Numbered from the stretch's first letter, positions 1 to 7,353 are shown. The stretch is 38,846 bases of DNA from an uncultured Eubacteriales bacterium (GCA_900554275.1 USGS01000008.1:1-38846); one strand, 5' to 3'. Notes: generated from the sequence alone by a model not told the origin. A program made the numbers and translations.

Positions 1-76
1 TGGAGCTGGTGGACGGATTCGAACCCCCGACCTGCTGATTACAAATCAGCTGCTCTACCAGCTGAGCTACACCAGC
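1..76 (-). tRNA. tRNA-Thr (anticodon UGU)
   Basis: Read on the minus strand this is a complete cloverleaf with encoded 3' CCA (plus-strand bases 1-3 are its complement). The acceptor stem GCTGGTG pairs with CACCAGC, and the anticodon stem GCTGA/TCAGC holds the seven-base loop TTTGTAA, giving anticodon UGU (threonine, ACA codons). The T loop is TTCGAAT. The T stem GGGGG/CCGTC has a central G-G mismatch and one G-U pair, which is unusual. The gene lies exactly at the window edge, so further tRNAs may follow it outside the view. Confidence 0.96.
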
Positions 77-94
77 ATCTCACCAGCGAACCGT

Positions 95-123
95 ATTATA
101 ACAGAGGTTTCCCGGAATGTCAA
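95..123 (-). promoter_or_regulatory. Sigma-A promoter of the tRNA gene
   Basis: On the minus strand a perfect TTGACA (118-123) lies 17 bp from a perfect TATAAT (95-100). Transcription would start about 10 bases upstream of the tRNA 5' end at 76. A full-consensus promoter fits a stable RNA gene. Confidence 0.9.
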
Positions 124-195
124 CAAGAAAGTTCACCGACCGTGGGAAATTTTATCGCTTTAAAGTTATATATTTTGACGAGGGGGAGAAAGAAC

Positions 196-429
196 ATGAC
201 ACTTGCTGAGCTATCCACGGAGTACGAGATCAGCGCGGGGCTGATCTCCGGGCGGCTGGCGGAGCTGCGGCTGGCCCTGCGGCAGGAGGGCGACGCGGAG
301 GCGGCCTGCCGCCTGCGGCGGCGCATTGAGACGCTGCGGCCGCTGCTGACCCAGTGCCGGAAGCTGTCGCGGCTGACGGCCCACTATTACGACCCGGATT
401 TCTGCCGCTATGACGAATACAGCCTATGA
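196..429 (+). CDS. Small protein, 77 aa, upstream of sigma-region-4-like gene
   Basis: I do not recognise a named family. The start at 196 follows a strong GAGGGGGAG ribosome site; an in-frame ATG at 142 has none and would place 18 odd residues before it. The N-terminus (MTLAELSTEYEISAGLISGR) looks like a helix-turn-helix or phage/Clostridia small regulatory protein, followed by a helical, arginine-rich segment and a C-terminus rich in Tyr and Asp. It overlaps the next gene by 20 nt, so the two are probably translationally coupled and act together. Both proteins end in the same residues EYSL. The pairing with a sigma-70 region 4 domain suggests a transcription-related role; this is inference. 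Confidence 0.7.
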   Translation: MTLAELSTEYEISAGLISGRLAELRLALRQEGDAEAACRLRRRIETLRPLLTQCRKLSRLTAHYYDPDFCRYDEYSL

Positions 430-697
430 CATCATGGACCGGGCCGGGCTGGAGCACTGGCTCAGAGAGACGGCGGGGGACAACAGCCAGCGGCGGGAGC
501 GGCTGCGGCGCAACCTGCGGCGGGCCATGAAGCGGGAGCTGACGCCCCGGCAGCAGGAGATCATGGCGCTGTACTTCTTCGAGAACCGGTCCATGTCGGA
601 GATCGCGGCGCTGCTGGGTGTCAACAAGTCCACCGTGTCCCGGTGTCTCCGCCGGGGGCAGGAGCGGCTGCGGCATTTTTTGGAGTACAGCCTGTGA
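410..697 (+). CDS. Sigma-70 region 4-like HTH protein, 95 aa
   Basis: Residues 45-90 form a clear sigma-70 region 4 helix-turn-helix: LTPRQQEIMALYFFENRSMS followed by EIAALLGVNKSTVSRCLRRG. There is no region 2, so it cannot be a complete sigma factor by itself; it is more likely a DNA-binding regulator or half of a split factor with the preceding gene. The first ATG (410) lies inside the upstream gene and has no good ribosome site, consistent with translational coupling; ATG 434 is a possible alternative. A sigma-A promoter for the next gene begins 18 bases after the stop, so this pair is a separate unit. Confidence 0.8.
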   Translation: MTNTAYDIMDRAGLEHWLRETAGDNSQRRERLRRNLRRAMKRELTPRQQEIMALYFFENRSMSEIAALLGVNKSTVSRCLRRGQERLRHFLEYSL

Positions 698-714
698 GGA
701 GGACGAAAAAAGCC

Positions 715-743
715 TTGACAAGCGGCGGTCTGATAGAGATAAT
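715..743 (+). promoter_or_regulatory. Sigma-A promoter of the yitT-family gene
   Basis: TTGACA (715-720), 17 bp, GATAAT (738-743). Transcription should start near 750. This excludes ATG 742 as start codon of the downstream gene for this transcript. Confidence 0.85.
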
Positions 744-786
744 GCCGGTACAGGACTATTTATACGCAGGAGAGGAGCGGAGGCGC

Positions 787-1668
787 TTGTATACAAAGCT
801 GATGCACAACAAGGGGCTGCGGCTGCTGGGCGGACTGCTGGGTTCGCTGCTGATGAGCGTGGCCATCAACGTATTCATCGTGCCCCAGGGGCTGTATGCC
901 GGCGGCGCATACGGCCTGTGCCAGGTCATACGTACACTATTGCAGACAAAGCTCGGGGTGGAGGCCTCCTTCGACCTGGCGGGCGTGCTGTATTTCTTTG
1001 TGAATATCCCGCTGTTCCTGCTGGCGTTCCGGACGCTGGGGCGGACGTTCTGCCTGAAGGCGGGGATCTGCACCGTGTCCAACTCCGTGTTTTTGGCGCT
1101 GATCCCCTCCCCCGCCGTGCCCATCATCCCCGACCCGCTGACAAGCTGCATGATAGGCGGCATTCTGGTGGGCTTTGCCGCCGGGCTGGTGCTGACCTGC
1201 GGCTGCTCCACCGGCGGGCTGGATATTTTGGGGCTGTATCTCAGCAAGAAGAACAACAAGTTCACCGTGGGGCGGTTCTGCATCTCCTTCAACGTGTGCC
1301 TGTACCTGCTGTGCTTTATCCTGTTCGACGCTACCACGGCCATCTACTCCGCCATCTACAACGTGCTGAGCAACCTGTTTCTGGACAGGCTGCACCGGCA
1401 GAATGTGTCGGTCCAGCTGCTGATCTTCACCAAGTCCAAGGACCCGGCGCTGCCGAAATACATCATGGAACAGCTGGATCGGGGCGTGACATACTGGCAG
1501 GCCAAGGGCGCGTACACCGGTGACGACGTGCAGGTGCTGTGCGTGTGCCTGTCCAAGTACGAGATCGACACGCTGGAGCAGGTCATCCGGGACATCGACC
1601 CCAACGCATTTTTCGTGATGCAGGAGGGCGTCCGGGTGGTAGGCAACTTCAAGCGGCATTTAGGATAA
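787..1668 (+). CDS. YitT family membrane protein (DUF161 + DUF2179), 293 aa
   Basis: Five or six membrane segments occupy residues about 10-185, with the family's conserved stretch GCSTGGLDILGLYLSKKNNK near residue 140. They are followed by a soluble C-terminal DUF2179 domain of about 85 residues that ends in the typical EGVRVVGNF. The function of the family is not settled. I chose the TTG at 787: the promoter at 715-743 starts transcription near 750, a GAGGAG ribosome site at 772-777 has good spacing, and 293 residues is the usual family length. ATG 802 is the alternative. A strong bidirectional terminator follows at once, so the gene is a single unit. Confidence 0.88.
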   Translation: MYTKLMHNKGLRLLGGLLGSLLMSVAINVFIVPQGLYAGGAYGLCQVIRTLLQTKLGVEASFDLAGVLYFFVNIPLFLLAFRTLGRTFCLKAGICTVSNSVFLALIPSPAVPIIPDPLTSCMIGGILVGFAAGLVLTCGCSTGGLDILGLYLSKKNNKFTVGRFCISFNVCLYLLCFILFDATTAIYSAIYNVLSNLFLDRLHRQNVSVQLLIFTKSKDPALPKYIMEQLDRGVTYWQAKGAYTGDDVQVLCVCLSKYEIDTLEQVIRDIDPNAFFVMQEGVRVVGNFKRHLG

Positions 1669-1669
1669 C

Positions 1670-1702
1670 AAAAAAGAAGCGGCCCGCGGGCCGCTTTTTT
1701 TT
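1670..1702. terminator. Bidirectional intrinsic terminator
   Basis: A perfect 20-bp palindrome AAGCGGCCCGCGGGCCGCTT is flanked by an A run on the left and a T run on the right. It can stop transcription of the yitT-family gene from the left and of the EamA gene from the right. Confidence 0.93.
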
Positions 1703-2630
1703 ATTCTTTTTTCCCGGAGACGTTGGCCACGAACACACAGACCAGGATCAGCACCACGCCCAGCGCCTGCCAAAGGGAGAAGGTCTCCTTCAGCAGCACC
1801 ACGCCGGCCAGCACCGACACCACGGTGGTCACGTTGGAGAACAGGGACGCCTCGGTGACGGTGAGATGGCTGTTGGCAAAGTTCAGCAGGCCGTAGGCCA
1901 CGCCGGAGGACAGGATGCCCAAATACACCACCGCCAGCCAAAAATCGCCGTTTTGGGCAGGCTGGAGGATGAGGGGGCTGGTCGGGCCGCCGGCCTGAAG
2001 CAGCGCCACCGGGACGAACACCACCATGCCCACCAGGAACATGACGTAGGTCATCTCGAAGGGGGTGAACTGACGGGCGGCGCTGTGGCTGACACCGTAG
2101 TACACCGTGTCGCTGAGCATGGTCAGCAGCAGGAACAGCAGGCCCAGGGCGGAGATCATCACCGCGCCGCCGGCGGAGATCAGCGCCACGCCGCCCACCG
2201 CGCCCAGGGCGCACAGCACCTGCTTCACCGTGACACGCTCGTGGAGCACCAGCACATCCATAAGGATGCAGCACACGGGCACGGCGGCAATGATGGTGCC
2301 GGCCACGGCGGAGGACGTGTAGAGGATGCCGTAATTCTCAAAGATGAAGTAGGCCACCGGCTGAACCAGTCCCAGCAGCACCAGACGGCCCACCGGCTTG
2401 TGATACAGGTTGAAGGCGAAGAGCTTTCTGCCCCGGAGCTTGCCCGCCAGGGCGTTGACGGCGATGACCAGCGTCATGGCCGCCACGGCCACCGTGAAGC
2501 GGAAGGCCAGCAGCACCGAGGGCTGGGCCACGGCCAGGGCCAGCTTGGAGAACATGAAGCTCATGCCGAAGATGACGGAGGCGACCAGCGCGGCCAGCAG
2601 ACTGAGGATATGGATTTTTTCTTGTTTCAT
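1701..2630 (-). CDS. EamA/DMT family transporter, 309 aa
   Basis: The protein has about ten hydrophobic helices in two homologous halves, as in EamA (drug/metabolite transporter) exporters, and the usual family length of about 300 residues. Recognisable elements are the N-terminal LLAALVASVIFGMSFMFSKL and the second-half segment SGVAYGLLNFANSHLTVTEA. The substrate cannot be told from sequence. The start MKQEKIH is set by the ribosome site GGGAGGTG eight bases before it; the longer open frame upstream is rejected. It ends at the shared terminator and is transcribed convergently with the yitT-family gene. Confidence 0.9.
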   Translation of the reverse strand: MKQEKIHILSLLAALVASVIFGMSFMFSKLALAVAQPSVLLAFRFTVAVAAMTLVIAVNALAGKLRGRKLFAFNLYHKPVGRLVLLGLVQPVAYFIFENYGILYTSSAVAGTIIAAVPVCCILMDVLVLHERVTVKQVLCALGAVGGVALISAGGAVMISALGLLFLLLTMLSDTVYYGVSHSAARQFTPFEMTYVMFLVGMVVFVPVALLQAGGPTSPLILQPAQNGDFWLAVVYLGILSSGVAYGLLNFANSHLTVTEASLFSNVTTVVSVLAGVVLLKETFSLWQALGVVLILVCVFVANVSGKKE

Positions 2631-2665
2631 GGGACACCTCCCGTGCGAAATGGCGATCGCAGTGT

Positions 2666-2694
2666 ATGATACCACAGAATGTCGGAAATGGCAA
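2666..2694 (-). promoter_or_regulatory. Sigma-A promoter of the EamA transporter
   Basis: On the minus strand TTGCCA (2689-2694) is separated by 17 bp from TATCAT (2666-2671). The position, about 30 bases before the ATG, suits the EamA gene. Confidence 0.75.
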
Positions 2695-2802
2695 GAACAC
2701 GCCGCCCGGGGGGTCGGGCGGCGCGCTCTTGAAGGGGAAGGGGGGAAAAACAAAGGGGATTCCAATTTGTGAGATCGGATTTAACGGAGAAACGGGGGAT
2801 GC

Positions 2803-2880
2803 TTACTTGGCCAAACGGCTGACAACACCCACCACCACCAGCAGCGCAGCCAGCGCAGCCAATACCAGGTTCAGTGCCAT
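2803..2880 (-). CDS. 25-residue hydrophobic membrane peptide
   Basis: A short reading frame starting MALNLVLAALAALLVVVGVV and ending SRLAK follows a perfect AGGAGG ribosome site with nine-base spacing. The peptide is one predicted transmembrane helix with a basic C-terminus, the general form of small membrane regulators and of several type I toxins. It lies between the EamA gene and a divergent LysR regulator, whose palindromic site at 2959-2979 is upstream of both, so LysR control is plausible. No antisense promoter comparable to those at 20.4 and 23.5 kb was found. I do not recognise the family. Confidence 0.6.
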   Translation of the reverse strand: MALNLVLAALAALLVVVGVVSRLAK

Positions 2881-2958
2881 TTCCAGCGCCTCCTTTCTTG
2901 TCAGTTCCTTAACTTGACTATACTGTACCACGATGCCGCTCAAATGTAAAACGCATCA

Positions 2959-2979
2959 TTTTCATCAACTTGATGAAAA
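2959..2979. promoter_or_regulatory. 21-bp palindrome, probable LysR operator
   Basis: TTTTCATCAA and TTGATGAAAA are perfect inverted arms around one base. The site is directly upstream of the LysR promoter -35 box (2985) and upstream of the divergent small peptide gene. LysR-type proteins normally bind such AT-rich dyads between their own gene and a divergent target. Confidence 0.75.
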
Positions 2980-2984
2980 AAAGT

Positions 2985-3013
2985 TTGCAGTTGCCGGGGA
3001 GGGGTGGTAGAAT
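2985..3013 (+). promoter_or_regulatory. Sigma-A promoter of the LysR gene
   Basis: TTGCAG (2985-2990), 17 bp, TAGAAT (3008-3013), placed 25 bases before the start codon and just downstream of the palindrome. Confidence 0.7.
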
Positions 3014-3037
3014 GTAGGCACAAAGGGGGAATGGGCC

Positions 3038-3958
3038 ATGAGCGTGACCAAATATCAGATATTCCTGAAAACGGTGGAAAAGGGCAGCTTTACGGCGGCG
3101 GCCCGGGAGATGAATTTCACCCAGTCCGGCGTGAGCCACGCCATCTCCTCGCTGGAGGAGGAGCTGGGGGTGACGCTGCTGGTGCGCAGCCACGGCGGCG
3201 TGACACCCACGGCGGACGGACGGGCGCTGACGCCGTACTTTGAGGAGATGTGCGCCCTGCAGCACCGGCTGGAGCAGCACGCGGCGGATCTGCGGGGGCT
3301 GGAGACGGGCCTTGTGCGGGTGGCCACGTTCACCAGCGTGTCGGAAAAGTGGCTGCCGGGGATGCTGAAAACGTTTCAGGAGCAGTACCCGCGCATCGAG
3401 TTTGAGCTGCTGCCCTCCAACTTCAACAACGAGATCTCCGACTGGATCCTGCGGGGCAAGGCGGACTGCGGGTTCATCTCCCTGCCCACCCCGGCGGAGA
3501 AGTATCTGGACTGCTGGCTTCTGCAGCGCGACCAGTGGAAGGTCATCATGCCCTGCGATCACCCTATGGCGGGGCGGCAGCCCTTCCCGCCGGAGGCGCT
3601 GGCCCAGTACCCCATGATACTGCTGGACGAGGGAGACGACTACGAGATACAGGCCATCTTCGACCACTACCACATCCAGCCGCAGATCCAGTACACCGTG
3701 CAGCAGGATCAGACGATCCTGGCCATGGTGTCCAGCGGCCTGGGCATCAGCATCATGGAGGAGCTGATGCTGCACCGGTGCGCCTACCCGCTGGCTTCCA
3801 GCACGCTGCCCAGGGTGTTCCACCGGGACATCGGCATCTGCGTGAAGGACAAAAACGCGCTGTCCCACTCCACGCAGGTGTTCATCGACCACGTGCGGCG
3901 ATGGGTGCTGCAAAACTTCCCGGAGGGGTGGAACGCGCCCCGGCCGCAGGAGCGATAA
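3038..3958 (+). CDS. LysR family transcriptional regulator, 306 aa
   Basis: Residues 1-60 carry the LysR winged helix-turn-helix (YQIFLKTVEKGSFTAAAREM, then QSGVSHAISSLEEELG), and residues about 90-295 form the periplasmic-binding-protein-like effector domain. Length is typical. Start ATG 3038 follows an AGGGGG ribosome site. The divergent neighbour is a 25-residue membrane peptide and then an EamA exporter, which makes these the first candidates for its regulon. The 21-bp palindrome upstream is the likely binding site and would also allow autoregulation. The inducer is unknown. Confidence 0.92.
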   Translation: MSVTKYQIFLKTVEKGSFTAAAREMNFTQSGVSHAISSLEEELGVTLLVRSHGGVTPTADGRALTPYFEEMCALQHRLEQHAADLRGLETGLVRVATFTSVSEKWLPGMLKTFQEQYPRIEFELLPSNFNNEISDWILRGKADCGFISLPTPAEKYLDCWLLQRDQWKVIMPCDHPMAGRQPFPPEALAQYPMILLDEGDDYEIQAIFDHYHIQPQIQYTVQQDQTILAMVSSGLGISIMEELMLHRCAYPLASSTLPRVFHRDIGICVKDKNALSHSTQVFIDHVRRWVLQNFPEGWNAPRPQER

Positions 3959-3972
3959 CGGAATACGCAACG

Positions 3973-4015
3973 AAACGCCGCCCCTCGCCGTCAGTATAGG
4001 CAGGAGCGGCGTTTT
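3973..4015 (+). terminator. Terminator-like hairpin after LysR
   Basis: AAACGCCGC (3973-3981) pairs with GCGGCGTTT (4006-4014) around a 24-base loop region and ends in TTTT. It lies just before the lipoprotein gene, so that gene either has read-through transcription or a promoter I did not find. Confidence 0.65.
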
Positions 4016-4038
4016 GCCGCGGAAAGGAGCTATACATC

Positions 4039-4545
4039 ATGAAAAGGATGATCACATTGCTTTTGGCGCTGGTGCTGGCGCTGAGCCTGGCTGCCTGCGG
4101 TCAGAAGGAGGACAACATCGGCGGGGATACGGCCGGCGATCAGTCCGTGGACCTGCGGGCGGCATACGAGGCGGGCATCAAGCAGGTGCAGGATGAGCTG
4201 GGCGACAACGCGCCGGTGCTGCTGGAGGAGACCGCCGTGGAGCTGCTGAACAGCTACTACCCCGGCCTGGAGAACGCCAAGCTGAAGCAGGGCGTGTTCT
4301 TTATCTCCCCCACCGCCACCTCCTGCGAGGTGTCCATGGTGGAGGCGGAGAGCGCCGCCGACGCGGAGCTCGTGCGCCAGAGCTTCCAGGCACGGGTGGA
4401 CAGCATGGCCAACGACACCATGTACCCCGACGAGGCCGCCATGTGGAAGAACTGCGCCACCGTTACCGTCAACGGCAATTATGTGGTGCTGGAGGTGCTG
4501 CCGGAGGGCTGCACCGTACCGGACGCATTTCTGGCGAAATTCTAA
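4039..4545 (+). CDS. Lipoprotein with DUF4358-like domain, 168 aa
   Basis: A typical lipoprotein signal peptide ends at the lipobox LAAC with Cys20. The mature part, from about residue 40, resembles the DUF4358 family: a small extracellular domain with the segment EVSMVEAESAADAELVRQSF and a C-terminal strand VTVNGNYVVLEVLPEG. The function of the family is unknown. The start follows GGAAAGGAG. It precedes an ECF sigma factor gene by 74 nt and may belong to the same envelope-related locus; a dyad (TTCTCTGT/ACAGAGAA) lies between the two genes. Confidence 0.8.
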   Translation: MKRMITLLLALVLALSLAACGQKEDNIGGDTAGDQSVDLRAAYEAGIKQVQDELGDNAPVLLEETAVELLNSYYPGLENAKLKQGVFFISPTATSCEVSMVEAESAADAELVRQSFQARVDSMANDTMYPDEAAMWKNCATVTVNGNYVVLEVLPEGCTVPDAFLAKF

Positions 4546-4568
4546 AGAGCGTAGGTGGATTTTCTCCT

Positions 4569-4606
4569 TTCTCTGTGCTATGATGGTCTGACCGACAGAC
4601 AGAGAA
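4569..4606 (+). promoter_or_regulatory. Dyad upstream of the ECF sigma gene
   Basis: TTCTCTGT (4569-4576) and ACAGAGAA (4599-4606) form an 8-bp inverted repeat around a possible -10 box TATGAT (4579-4584). It could be an operator or an mRNA hairpin just before the ribosome site. No good -35 box is seen. Confidence 0.4.
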
Positions 4607-4619
4607 GGGAGACCCATCC

Positions 4620-5177
4620 ATGGACGACGCCCAGATCATAGAGAGCTTTTTCCGCCGCGACCCGGCGGCCATCGACGCCGTGCAGCAGCGCTACGGCAAG
4701 CGGTGTCTATCCGCGGCGTGCCATATCCTGCCCGACAGCCGGGACGCGGAGGAGTGCGTCAGCGATGTGGTGTGGCTGCGGCTGTGGAACGCCATTCCGC
4801 CGGAGCGGCCGCGGTCGCTGGCGGCGTATATCGCCACCGTCACCCGGCGCGTGGCGCTGGACAAGTGCGACTACAACAAGGCGGCCCAGCGGCGCAGCGA
4901 CCTGACGCTGGCCTTTGACGAGCTGGAGGGCTGCCTGTCCGGGCCGGACGAGGCCCAGGCCGCCGTGGAGCGGCAGGACTTCGGGCGGGTGCTGAACGGC
5001 TTTTTGGGGACGCTGACCCGGCAGAGCCGGACGTTCTTCGTCCGGCGGTACTGGTACGGCGAGAGCATCCGCGAGATCGCCGAGAGCTGCGGCGCGGGGG
5101 AGGAAAGGATCAAGTCCTCCCTGTTCCGCACCCGGCAGCGGCTGCGGAAAACCTTGGAAAAGGAGGGAATGCTGTGA
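4620..5177 (+). CDS. ECF-type RNA polymerase sigma factor, 185 aa
   Basis: Residues about 5-75 form sigma region 2 (EECVSDVVWLRLWNAIPPER) and residues about 125-180 region 4 (RYWYGESIREIAESCGAGEE then RIKSSLFRTRQRLRKTLEKE), at the usual ECF length. The start is set by GAAGGGAG ten bases upstream. Its stop codon overlaps the start of the next gene (GTGA), a membrane protein that has the form of a cognate anti-sigma factor. Such pairs usually respond to envelope stress and control their own promoter; the target promoters here are not known. Confidence 0.92.
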   Translation: MDDAQIIESFFRRDPAAIDAVQQRYGKRCLSAACHILPDSRDAEECVSDVVWLRLWNAIPPERPRSLAAYIATVTRRVALDKCDYNKAAQRRSDLTLAFDELEGCLSGPDEAQAAVERQDFGRVLNGFLGTLTRQSRTFFVRRYWYGESIREIAESCGAGEERIKSSLFRTRQRLRKTLEKEGML

Positions 5178-6133
5178 ACGAGAAGCGGTTCAAGCGGTGG
5201 ATGGATGCCATCGACGATGAATTCTTAGCGGAAGCACAGCGTCCCCTGCCCCGGGCCTCCGCCGGACGGCGCTGGGGCGCGCTGGCGGCCTGCCTGTGTG
5301 CGGCGGCGCTGGCCCTGGCCCTGTGGCAGCCGTGGAGCGGAAGCACCGCCGCCGAAGACGCGGCGGACGACAACGGCGGCGTGGCCTTCTCCGCCCTCTG
5401 CGCCGCACCCCAGGCAGAGCAGCTGAGCGCCTCGCTGGCGCTGCCGGAAAACGCGGCACTGCTGACGGACTACGACCTGCGGCGGGACGAGAGCGGTGCT
5501 GTCACCGCCGCGTCCTGCACGGTGGAGATAGACGGCCTGGATTACAGCTACGGCGCGGTCTACACCACCTCTCCCCTGCCCGCCCCGGACGGCTCGTTGC
5601 CCGGCGTGAGCTGGCAGATGGGCGGCCTGACGCTGCTGGTGTACGACGACGGCGCGGTGGGCTGGTACAGCGAGAGCAGCGGCATCCAGTGGTACTGCAC
5701 CGCCGACGACAACGGTGAAACGCTGGTAACAGCCTTTGCCATGATCAGCGCCCAGGCCTACACCGTGCCCACCGCGCCGGAGGGTGCGGTGGTGCTGGGC
5801 TACGACCTGTTGGAGCTGGAGGGCGAGACGGTGACGGAGGTGACGTTCGCCGCAGACGGGCAGACGTGGCGTTACCGCATGATGCCCACGATGGACGTGA
5901 CGGAGCGCATCCCCGACATCTCCGGGTACACCGGCGGCCAGCAGACGGCGGAGGGGCAAGTGCGCTGGTGCGCCGCGTCCCTGCGCTGGGACGAGGGCGG
6001 CACGGGCTGCATCATCTGGAAGGACGTCGCGCCGGGGCTGGCGTACAGCCTGACGGTGGACGGCGGCGCGTCGGAGGCCCTGCTGAACGACATGGCGGCC
6101 CGGGTGTTCCAGCCCGCCCAGGGAGAAGAATAA
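5174..6133 (+). CDS. Single-pass membrane protein, probable anti-sigma factor, 319 aa
   Basis: The gene starts with GTG overlapping the sigma factor stop by four bases, so the two are translationally coupled. Residues 1-33 are cytoplasmic and charged (NEKRFKRWMDAIDDEFLAEA), residues about 34-52 form one membrane segment, and the remaining 265 residues are extracellular, rich in aromatic residues and acidic. This is the usual plan of membrane anti-sigma factors in Clostridia (DUF4179/RsgI-like), but no ZAS zinc motif (HxxxCxxC) is present, so the assignment rests on context and topology. A strong terminator follows. Confidence 0.7.
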   Translation: MNEKRFKRWMDAIDDEFLAEAQRPLPRASAGRRWGALAACLCAAALALALWQPWSGSTAAEDAADDNGGVAFSALCAAPQAEQLSASLALPENAALLTDYDLRRDESGAVTAASCTVEIDGLDYSYGAVYTTSPLPAPDGSLPGVSWQMGGLTLLVYDDGAVGWYSESSGIQWYCTADDNGETLVTAFAMISAQAYTVPTAPEGAVVLGYDLLELEGETVTEVTFAADGQTWRYRMMPTMDVTERIPDISGYTGGQQTAEGQVRWCAASLRWDEGGTGCIIWKDVAPGLAYSLTVDGGASEALLNDMAARVFQPAQGEE

Positions 6134-6148
6134 GCAAGAGCAGACGCG

Positions 6149-6178
6149 AAAGCGCCGCCCCTTCGGGCGGCGCTTTTC
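6149..6178. terminator. Bidirectional intrinsic terminator
   Basis: AAAGCGCCGCCC, loop CTTC, GGGCGGCGCTTTT. It separates the sigma/anti-sigma operon from the convergent lipoprotein gene and can serve both. Confidence 0.92.
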
Positions 6179-6187
6179 TGTTCTCTC

Positions 6188-7228
6188 TTACCACCCCGGC
6201 GTGCCGCGGAGGTACATATAGTAGGGCTGGGCATAGTCATTACGGATTTCCTCCGGCCAGCTCAGGGGCCGGAGCAGCTCGTACATCACGCCCTGGGTCA
6301 GGGTGTCCAGATCCTTGCCGTCGCTGCGGAAGGAAAAGCTGTAATACGTCTCACCGTACCGGCAGAGGTTGGTACGCAGGTCTGCCGCCAGTGTAACGGT
6401 GCTGCCGTCGGCGCAGAACAGGATGATTTGGGCGTGGGGATCGAAGCCCTCCGGCTCGCCGGCCAGCAGCTTGGGGTGACGGAAGCGCCGGGCCAGCTCC
6501 CGGACGCTGTTCTGATCGGTGATGGCCACATGATAGCGCTGATAGCTCGGCGCGTCGCCCAGCCACACCACCGCCGAGACCACGTCGTCAGGGGAGATGG
6601 TCAGCTGCTCCGCCGTGATGGTCTCCGTGTCCTCCGGGGACGGCGGAGCGGCAGGGCGATCCCAGCCGCCGAACAGATCGGGGAAGCTCTCCCGGTAGTA
6701 GGGCGGCCAGTTGTCCGCGTCCAGCAGCCACTGCATCAGGTCCTGCGTGTCGGCGGCGCGGTCCTGGCCTTCCTCGCGGAGGGCAAAGCTGTAGTACACG
6801 TTGTTCAGCCGGTAGATATTGGCGCTGAGGTCCACCTCCATGGGCGTGACCAGTCCGCCGGCATACACGAAGCAGAACCGGACGGCCTCAAAGGTCTCGG
6901 GGGCATCGGCGCGCTTCGCCGCGCTCTGAAACAGGGCGGAGACCTCCCGGATGGCCGTCTGGTCGGTAAGGGTGAACGGGAAGCCTGTGCCCACCTGGAG
7001 CTCCAGACACTGGAGCTGCTCCCGGTCCTGAAGGACGGTACACACCACGGCGTCAGGCTGCTCGGCGGCGGTGGGGGCGCGGCCCTCGTCATCCTGCCCG
7101 AGCTTGTCGGTGCCAGTCTGGGCAGTATCGTCCGGCAGGTCGGTGCGGGCCGGGGTGTCGGCCCTTCCGCAGGCGGTGAGCATCAGCAAGAGCGCCGCCA
7201 GCAGCGGCAGCAGCCGTCTCTTCTTCAT
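6188..7228 (-). CDS. Lipoprotein with two tandem homologous domains, 346 aa
   Basis: A lipoprotein signal ends at LTAC with Cys20. The mature protein holds two copies of one domain: the first (about 65-185) contains LTDQTAIREVSALFQSA and RLNNVYYSFALREEGQD, the second (about 205-330) contains ITDQNSVRELARRF and RYGETYYSFSFRSDGKD. The domain looks like those in uncharacterised Clostridia lipoproteins; I do not recognise a function. The ATG at 7228 follows AAAGGAG; an in-frame GTG three codons upstream overlaps that site and is rejected. Upstream are TGTAAC repeats suggestive of an OmpR-family regulator. Confidence 0.8.
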   Translation of the reverse strand: MKKRRLLPLLAALLLMLTACGRADTPARTDLPDDTAQTGTDKLGQDDEGRAPTAAEQPDAVVCTVLQDREQLQCLELQVGTGFPFTLTDQTAIREVSALFQSAAKRADAPETFEAVRFCFVYAGGLVTPMEVDLSANIYRLNNVYYSFALREEGQDRAADTQDLMQWLLDADNWPPYYRESFPDLFGGWDRPAAPPSPEDTETITAEQLTISPDDVVSAVVWLGDAPSYQRYHVAITDQNSVRELARRFRHPKLLAGEPEGFDPHAQIILFCADGSTVTLAADLRTNLCRYGETYYSFSFRSDGKDLDTLTQGVMYELLRPLSWPEEIRNDYAQPYYMYLRGTPGW

Positions 7229-7259
7229 AGGGGACACTCCTTTCTCACGGTATGGGCTC

Positions 7260-7314
7260 AGTATACCGGAACGGGTCGTAAAATGGGTTACAGCCGGGCA
7301 ACGAATGTGTTACA
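7260..7314 (-). promoter_or_regulatory. Promoter with TGTAAC repeats (OmpR-family-type box)
   Basis: Minus strand: TGTAAC at 7309-7314 and again at 7287-7292, exactly 22 nt apart (two helical turns), with a weaker in-register hexamer CGTTGC between. TATACT (-10) follows at 7260-7265, 21 nt after the last hexamer, and there is no -35 box. This is how activators of the WalR/PhoP type replace the -35. The same geometry occurs before the VanW gene at 25601-25644. Confidence 0.55.
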
Positions 7315-7320
7315 AAACGG

Positions 7321-7353
7321 AAAAAGGAACGGCCGCCTGCGGCCGTTCCTTTT
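7321..7353. terminator. Intrinsic terminator of the efflux operon
   Basis: AAAAGGAACGGCCG pairs with CGGCCGTTCCTTTT around a short loop; T-rich on both strands. It ends the minus-strand efflux operon just after the permease stop codon. Confidence 0.9.

Noticed and set aside
2803..2880. The 25-residue hydrophobic peptide as a type I toxin like those at 20-24 kb
   Set aside because: No convergent or divergent antisense promoter of good quality, and no buried ribosome site; only the size and membrane helix would fit.
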